Assembly: GCF_037975245.1 (NCBI RefSeq)
Contig: NC_092570.1
Location: 1,679,501-1,743,500 of the forward strand
Direction of reading: 5' to 3'
Source: Apostichopus japonicus
Taxonomy: Eukaryota; Echinodermata; Holothuroidea; Aspidochirotida; Stichopodidae
Length of the DNA: 64,000 bases
The position numbers and the translations under genes are program-made. The notes under the pieces are model-generated. The model searched no databases and was not told the DNA's origin. It was given only the letters and a program-made list of their open reading frames with translations. Positions 57,801 through 64,000 of this stretch are shown here, one piece after another (position 1 is the first letter of the stretch; each line of letters opens with the position of its first letter).

Positions 57801-60557
57801 TTTTCAAGCAACGTTTGTCACCTTCACTAATTCTATGCCATAAAACAAATACGTTTCGATTGTTACGAGTTTATAAAGACAAAGCAGAAACAAACAAGCA
57901 ATTTGCTAAAGTAGTTTTGTTGATCATGAGCAATCAATGTAGCATTTGCACGAGGAGAATGGGATACGACGGTTGTTTATTTAACTCATAATGTATATGT
58001 TTATGTACTCAAAGAAAGTGTTTTTTGGGCTTCTCCAATATTGTATATAAAAGGCATTGCCATTACTTTGGGTATATTACATTGGTAAGATATTCCTTTT
58101 ATGACATCATAAATCCTTTCTTTTACGTTCGGAATGCGCCGCCTCGCTAAAGAAAATATTAGTAAATAACAATTTCTACTAAATCGTGGGAACAACATGA
58201 AGTAATGTAGTGTTAGGTAAATAAAGTTGTTATCCTTGTAGTTTTTGAAAATGTCAAACCGAAACAGGAAAGATTGGTCTCGAATTAACTTGATTCAGTT
58301 TCTCCTACTCCCGGTGTTTGACGAGGGCAAGGTTTGTTATCATTTAGGTACATTCCGAATAATCAGGACAAAAGGCGCTGAAAACCATTATCGTAACCAC
58401 GGTAGCGAAGATAAACAATAAAAGTTATTCATGAATCACTTTAATCTAAATTTTAAGTTTACGTTGTAATGACGGTGGATGGGGGGGGGGGGGGGGTTAA
58501 CGTTGTAATGAAAGAACATGCTGAACGCATACAGTTCATTTGTATATATATATATTATATATATTACTTTTATATATTATTTTTATATATTATATTTATA
58601 TATTATATATATTTATATTATATACCCGTATCACTTTCATCAAGATGACTGTATAAGTTTTTGGAGATTAAACAGACAATTTTTGGAAAAGGTAACAGAA
58701 AGTGAGACGTAATTGTTGTTTTTAGCTATAAATCTTCCCTGGTAAAGGCAAAATTATTGATGGAGTCGTTTTAGTTGAATTATTTAACGTGCAGTTAGAA
58801 AAGTCTTCCTAAACCCAGTTTTCTTCGCTTTTGTGTAGTTTTATTAAGAATTTCTGCGTGCGTTTTTATTTGGCGAGGGGAGGGAGGTGGGGGGCAATTG
58901 AAAAGTTGACATTTAAGTATGTAGTGACCTTTAAAATGCTGGTGATTATCTAGATGTGGACCGGGACAGAAGTGACATTTCAAGAAACAGACATAAAGTC
59001 GACAGGAACGCCAACGTGCTATGCCATGAATAACATTCACATCAAGACTATTTTATAGGTTAGGAAATGGCTTCATAAATAACCAAGAGAAAAATAAAAA
59101 GGTTGAAAAAGTCATCCTTTCGTAGCTGGGTCAATCTGTCTGTTCCTATTTATGTATCTGTATTCCTACGTAAAAAGGAAAAAAAAAACATGGAAAAATG
59201 TCTGTAATAAATACAAAAGTATATCAAACACGGAAATATGCCACTACCCCTAATGAAATTGTCTACAAAGGCGACGTAACTTGATTTGAAAGTCAACTGC
59301 AGGAGACATATATAGCAATGCTTGTAAAATATATCTCTTGACTCTGTGAAGGATGGCCAGTCATAGCTTAAAGAGGCATTCCGGTGGCAGATAATGTGAG
59401 ACCTAAATGTCGGGGGAATATTCGTTGTTAAAATTGTTAAAAACACAACCTCAACATCTTTCTTCTAACTTGAGATATGGATATTAGAATCCAAAACGTG
59501 TTTTTTCCCTGTTTTATAGATAAAGCCGTCCCATACTCATCCGGAAGTAAATCACAGTAGATGGTCTGTGACGTCATTGTGGGGGCTGGTCTTCAAAGGT
59601 TCATTTTCGTAATGTACAATATTGTTGTTCATTTGTCCTTGAAAGGGATATATTTTGAATGGTTATTTATATGTCAATCTTCTCTGTAGGTATTTATAAC
59701 TTTCTCATTATGCAAGTATATTATTTTCCTTAGTGCATATATGATTTGGTCAATTAAAACGAAGAACCAAACTTTTCTAGCTAAACTTCCCATGATGAAT
59801 TCAGCGCTCACTCAATGCCTAACCGTAAGCCATTAATAACATTGTCACTACAATTTCAACTTTTGTATCTCCAAAAGAGAAAATGCTCCCAGGATATCGT
59901 TTTGGGACTTTAAAAGATGCAGAAAATCTAGAGCAATATTCTTAAATGATGAAATTCGGTCACCGGGAATATCCCTTCAACGTTATCAAGAGCTTCCGAT
60001 CATATTACGGATCCCGTAGTAGCAATGCACTGCTTTGAAACGGCCGGGGGCTTTATGGAAAGCGTCAATTACTTTGGACGACTCGAGAACAACTCAAGTG
60101 TTTTTATGCGACGCTGAACAACTTGGAATTAGCTAATCCAGTCACTACTTTAATCAGTAACACGAGGTATAATTTATTAGTTTTCGGTATGTTAATATTT
60201 CATATTAGATTGGTATTTTCTTCCAACCCCCGCCCCCACTCCCCCACTCTCTCCCGGCTCCTAAACCTCAAGTATAAAACAGTGATGAAAACACAGAGAG
60301 CTATGCTACTTTTTTTTTTTACCTGAACATGATTATCAAATTTTACAAAATGTTATGTCGTTTCATCCCACGGACGAATGTACTCTCAACGTTCCAAGAA
60401 ATGGATGAAATATTGAAGTGACTTAATGAGATAGAGACATACGGAAGATTAAAGTAATTACATTTTGACATTTTGAAATCCATCATGACTTCACGGCGAC
60501 AGGAATGTTTTCGTCCCCTGTAAAGTGCAGGAGAACTGAAGTTGAGGCAACCAATTA
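54838..60557. other. Long region without a recognised gene
   Basis: AT-rich DNA with C-runs (55167-55180, 57121-57133, 57644-57658), a G-run (58481-58496), G-rich patches (56340-56370, 56827-56930) and imperfect TA DNA (58540-58625). Short ORFs lack recognisable domains. Exons of a split gene could be hidden here. Confidence 0.5.
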
Positions 60558-60635
60558 GGATCAGTCGGGTAAAATTATGACGTAGTTTGGTTTTCGTGCC
60601 CAGGTTCTTTCCTGGGCGACTTTTTCTTAAAAAGT
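60558..60635 (+). repeat. Partial (3') copy of the U2-headed repeat
   Basis: Starts GGATCAGTCGGG and contains TAGTTTGGTTTTCGTGCCCA and the two terminal hairpins, like the last third of copy B. It lies directly before copy B with a period of 202 bases, forming a head-to-tail partial dimer. Its U2-like head is missing. Confidence 0.8.
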
Positions 60636-60644
60636 ATTACATGT

Positions 60645-60836
60645 ATCGCTTCTCGGCCTTTTGGCTAAGATCATGTGTAGTATATGTTCCCTTTCGAGGG
60701 AATGGTGATACACATCCGACGATGATCACACAGTCACAGTCTCGATGCAAGGGGACTGGGGTTGAGAGCGGATCAGTCGTTCGGTAGTTTGGTTTTCGTG
60801 CCCAGGTTCTTTCCTGGGTGACTTTTCTTAAAAAGT
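60645..60836 (+). repeat. U2 snRNA-headed repeat, copy B
   Basis: Begins ATCGCTTCTCGGCCTTTTGG, identical to the start of U2 snRNA, and keeps GCTAAGATCA and GTGTAGTA. It then changes to a non-U2 body with the hairpin TTCCCTTTCGAGGGAA. The rest follows copy A of 44933-45124 closely. It is not a functional U2 gene because the Sm site and U2 stem loops III-IV are absent. Confidence 0.82.
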
Positions 60837-61950
60837 AATTTCATGTTTACAAGTTTGTCTCTTTGAATATTTTGTTTGTTTTTTTTTCTATAGGAAGCGA
60901 TGGTGTAACCAAATGTATTGTATTTTCCCTTAAGACGTCTAATTAACTCTTCTTGATAGTTAAGCTACCACACACCCAAACTACGTATTTCTATTTGACT
61001 GACATGGTAATGGTATATATACTTTGAACATATTTTCTTACAAACATATTTTATTACAAACCGATTTGATTATTCCTCTCGTAGATGCGCTCTCATGTCT
61101 TTTATTAACATCATTATCTCTAATTTTTAAGATGGTAGGAACAAGGCCAAATTAGAAAAAAAAAATTAAATGGTAAAACGAAGAATTGTCAAAGATTTGC
61201 GGTACTGTGCGTGTGAAGCTTATGTGGCCTACTTAAATGTTCCCAATATAATTAGCTTTGGCTTTTAGTGACGACAAAACCCATCTATATATCTTTTGAT
61301 TTAATTTTAGTTTCTTTGAGATTTTTTTCGCCCGTTTCTTCGGAGAGCACTCAGAGATGAATCGTGTCTGTTATAATTTTCGCAAATTACCGTTTCTTAT
61401 CTTCCCCTTTTTTCAACCCTTTGAATATCCTCTTTTTTTTTGTGGCTTAGATATGTTTTTATTTTCATTTCTGTTGTTAACAGAAGAATAGTGGCATAAT
61501 GAGTAAACTATGCTTGAGTCGAGCTATGTTTAATTAGCTTGACTCTGGTAGACTGACATAATCGTTTTCTATGCGAGATGAAGAAAATGACTTGCTCGAG
61601 TTCGTCCATTACAAAAAAAAAATACACACATTCAAGGCATGTGAGTTAAGTTTACCGAATGGTGCTCTTCTTGTATCATAAAAAAAATGAAAGTATTAAA
61701 TGATTAAACACGGTCAAATCTATCAACTCAAAGGAACACGACCCTTTAATATAAGATAATGGAGACAGAAAGTCGCAGAACATTAATTAATGAAGGGTGA
61801 AACTTAAGTCCAATGTATTTTGGTCTTTTAATTATTCAAATTAAGAAAAGGCAATTCAAGGTTAGAAAACACAGGTTTCATGAGGTTTCTTATATTCGTA
61901 TAGATTCAATTCCGTTATAACATATATGTATATATTTATTTTTCCCTTCT
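60837..61950. other. AT-rich region without a recognised gene
   Basis: No coding exon, RNA gene or repeat beyond short homopolymers is seen. Confidence 0.6.
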
Positions 61951-62270
61951 GTTTCGAGAACATGAAACTTTATATCCGAGATGGAAAAAAAAACAAATTC
62001 AAATTTGATCAGAATAAAACCGAAAGTTCCTTTTTCGGAAATGTTTAATTTCAGGATAGACAGGGACCTATCAAAGACAGACATATTAAAGAGGATAAAA
62101 CATCTCTCGTTCGTTTCGTGAATATGAAACTTTATATCCCATATAAAATAAAATAAATTCAAATTTGATCGGAATATAACCGAATTTTCCTTTTCGGAAA
62201 TGTTTAATTTCAGGATAGACAGGGACCTAACGTAGACGGGCATTTTAAAGAGGGGAAAAAATATCTCTCA
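61951..62270. repeat. Tandem dimer, ~160 bp unit
   Basis: ATGAAACTTTATATCC recurs at 61962 and 62124. TTTCGGAAATGTTTAATTTC followed by AGGATAGACAGGGACCTA recurs with the same offset (about 159-162). The copies are diverged. The ORF on the minus strand spans both copies and has no recognisable domain. Confidence 0.85.
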
Positions 62271-64000
62271 TTAATAACGAACCATCAGTCAACATTGTCC
62301 AATTTGTACGAAATAGAAGTATACATAAATTTATATATACATATATATATATATGTCTAAACGAGTTTGAACATTGATACCTTTCACTTGGGTCTCTTTC
62401 AAAGATAAAGAAAGATTTGGATACTATTTTCTGCTATCCCAAAATAAATGACCTAAATGTTATTTATATGTAGGGTAACCAGTTCTGAAAGGTATCTATT
62501 GTGAAATGAATGAATTGGTAAAGGAATCATATCATATATGTATATGAGTCTGGAACCCTGTCTCTGCTTAAATTTCATCCTACTAATATGAAAGAGAATA
62601 GTTAAAGGTTACTTTTGTTACTCGTCATGAAGAGGAATGAGGGGTGAAAATAAGAAGTGTGGGAGGGGAGGTTGGGAGGAGGGGAGGCGGAGGGGAGAGT
62701 GGGTGGGTGGGCATAAGGAGAGAAGGAGGTTATACGTATGAATATTTATGTATATTTATAAACGTAAGTATAACGTATAAGATATAAAGGTAACTTACAA
62801 CCGAAATTCATGAGTTACACAAAGCAAAAGGGAGGGAGGGGGGGGGGAGGGGGGGTAGGGGTGCTTAAGAACATGATCGATATACTTTACCTATGAATAT
62901 GTTTGCAACTACTGTCGGTATAATACTTGACCCTCACTGTAATAATGCGAAGGTAATGACTGTCTATTGTGTTTTAAATGTTGTAAGCCTTTTTAACTTA
63001 TTTCCTTTTGCTAATAAATAAGCCTTTCTTCGTGTAATTGAGATATTAATTACGCCTGGAGGAGTGCGGATCAATAATTATACTGTAAATCACACTCAAA
63101 ATGGCGAAGACGGCATTTTCTCCTCTCTTTTGTTTTTACTCTTGCCTTTTTTTTTCACGAGAGGTTTAAATCTGTACAGTAGTAGCCGCAGATATACAAA
63201 CGTATGACGCTTACTAATTGTACAATGTTATATTCCAGACTTCCCACTCCGGAGTGTCTAAATAATGTAATTTGGAAAGAAATTGTCAGCGAATTAGACA
63301 CCAAACGTGATGGAATTAGCACCCAGCTTTAGACGCTGTTCGCAGTTCTTGTGAACAGTTGCAGAACGAATGAAAGAACAGTAATGTGATAAAATGTAAG
63401 CGAAGGTTTTGCGTGGGCGACCTATTAAATAATGGCAGGATCAAGGAATGAACAAATTTGAATCATGTATCTGCTTTTCTAGCTAGAAGATCTGGAAAGT
63501 TCGTAAACCAGGAGAAATGAAGGAAGGAGATAGAGAGAGAGAGAGAGAGAGGTGGAGACAGAGAGAGTTTAGAAACAAAAACATAAGTGAAAAGTAACTG
63601 AACTTTAAAAAAAAAAAAAAAAGCATTATGGTATGCATTTTGTGATCGACATACAGAGCCATCTATGGACAATCATTGACAATATTGCCTATACAATAAG
63701 AACTATCCGCTGTTCTTTGAGTTGTACTCACTCCACTTGCATAAAATACCCGAAACACGGACATCTACGAAGCAGGATAAACAGCCAGCGGGAAGGTTTA
63801 CATGAATCGTTATAGTATAGGCTTATATGAGTTTGGTGGAGGACAATTTTGGCCAAAAACCGACTTGGCAAAGTCTACACATCCATTGACCTCATTCAAA
63901 AGCCAGGAAGACACGTTCTTGTTAATATAATGTACCAAGAGGTATACGTTGCTGTAATATAGATTAATGAGTTTCTTTTCTGTCCGAGGTTGCGACATTT
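62271..64000. other. Terminal region without a recognised gene
   Basis: Purine-rich G patches (62657-62715 and 62831-62862), a GA microsatellite (63531-63552) and an A-run (63607-63622). No gene is supported. Confidence 0.6.

Noticed and set aside
60645-60836. Functional U2 snRNA gene
   Set aside because: Only the first ~45 bases match U2. The Sm site and 3' stem loops are missing, and the body is shared with another dispersed copy.
1-64000. CRISPR arrays, bacterial operons, rRNA genes
   Set aside because: None seen. The repeats present are tandem units, microsatellites and transposon-type elements of an animal genome.

Overview
The window is animal (metazoan) nuclear DNA, most probably from a sea cucumber (Holothuroidea). 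It is AT-rich, intron-containing and full of TA and ATT microsatellites. It carries a SALMFamide neuropeptide precursor whose predicted peptides (GYSPFMFamide, FKSPFMFamide, GGYSALYFamide and relatives) are of the kind known from holothurians. No prokaryotic operon, CRISPR array or viral genome is seen. All family calls come from reading motifs; no database search was run. REGION 1 (1-39690): a head-to-tail tandem array of about 7-7.6 kb units. Each unit carries one near-intronless TRIM-family gene on the + strand, with RING (C3HC4), two B-boxes, a long coiled coil and a six-bladed NHL-like beta-propeller. Six copies are visible. Copy 1 is cut by the left edge and has a 2-nt deletion relative to its sisters. 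Copies 2, 3, 5 and 6 are intact (740-742 aa). Copy 4 is frameshifted just before the propeller. The non-coding parts of the units are also homologous, so whole units were duplicated recently. They differ by indels, microsatellite length and a 32-bp palindromic insertion with an 8-bp target-site duplication. The RING and B-boxes are almost invariant, while short loops of the propeller vary strongly, the pattern expected of E3 ligases with diversifying recognition faces. REGION 2 (39691-47091): about 3.9 kb without a recognised gene, then the SALMFamide precursor on the minus strand (exons 47091-46927 and 44374-43553). Its 2.55 kb intron holds a repeat whose 5' end is derived from U2 snRNA. A second copy of that repeat lies at 60645-60836. 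REGION 3 (47092-54840): repeat-rich. It holds TA microsatellites, a 130-bp near-perfect palindrome, a remnant and a larger 5'-truncated copy of Penelope-like retroelements (RT plus GIY-YIG), two hammerhead-like RNA motifs with covarying stems, a predicted signal-peptide exon plus Ig V-like exon (48997-49623, +), and two hAT-like MITEs with 8-bp target-site duplications. REGION 4 (54841-64000): mostly AT-rich sequence without a gene I can support. It has G-rich or C-rich runs, the second U2-headed repeat with a partial copy in front, and a 160-bp tandem dimer. The TRIM array and the neuropeptide gene are neighbours; nothing in the sequence says they act together.
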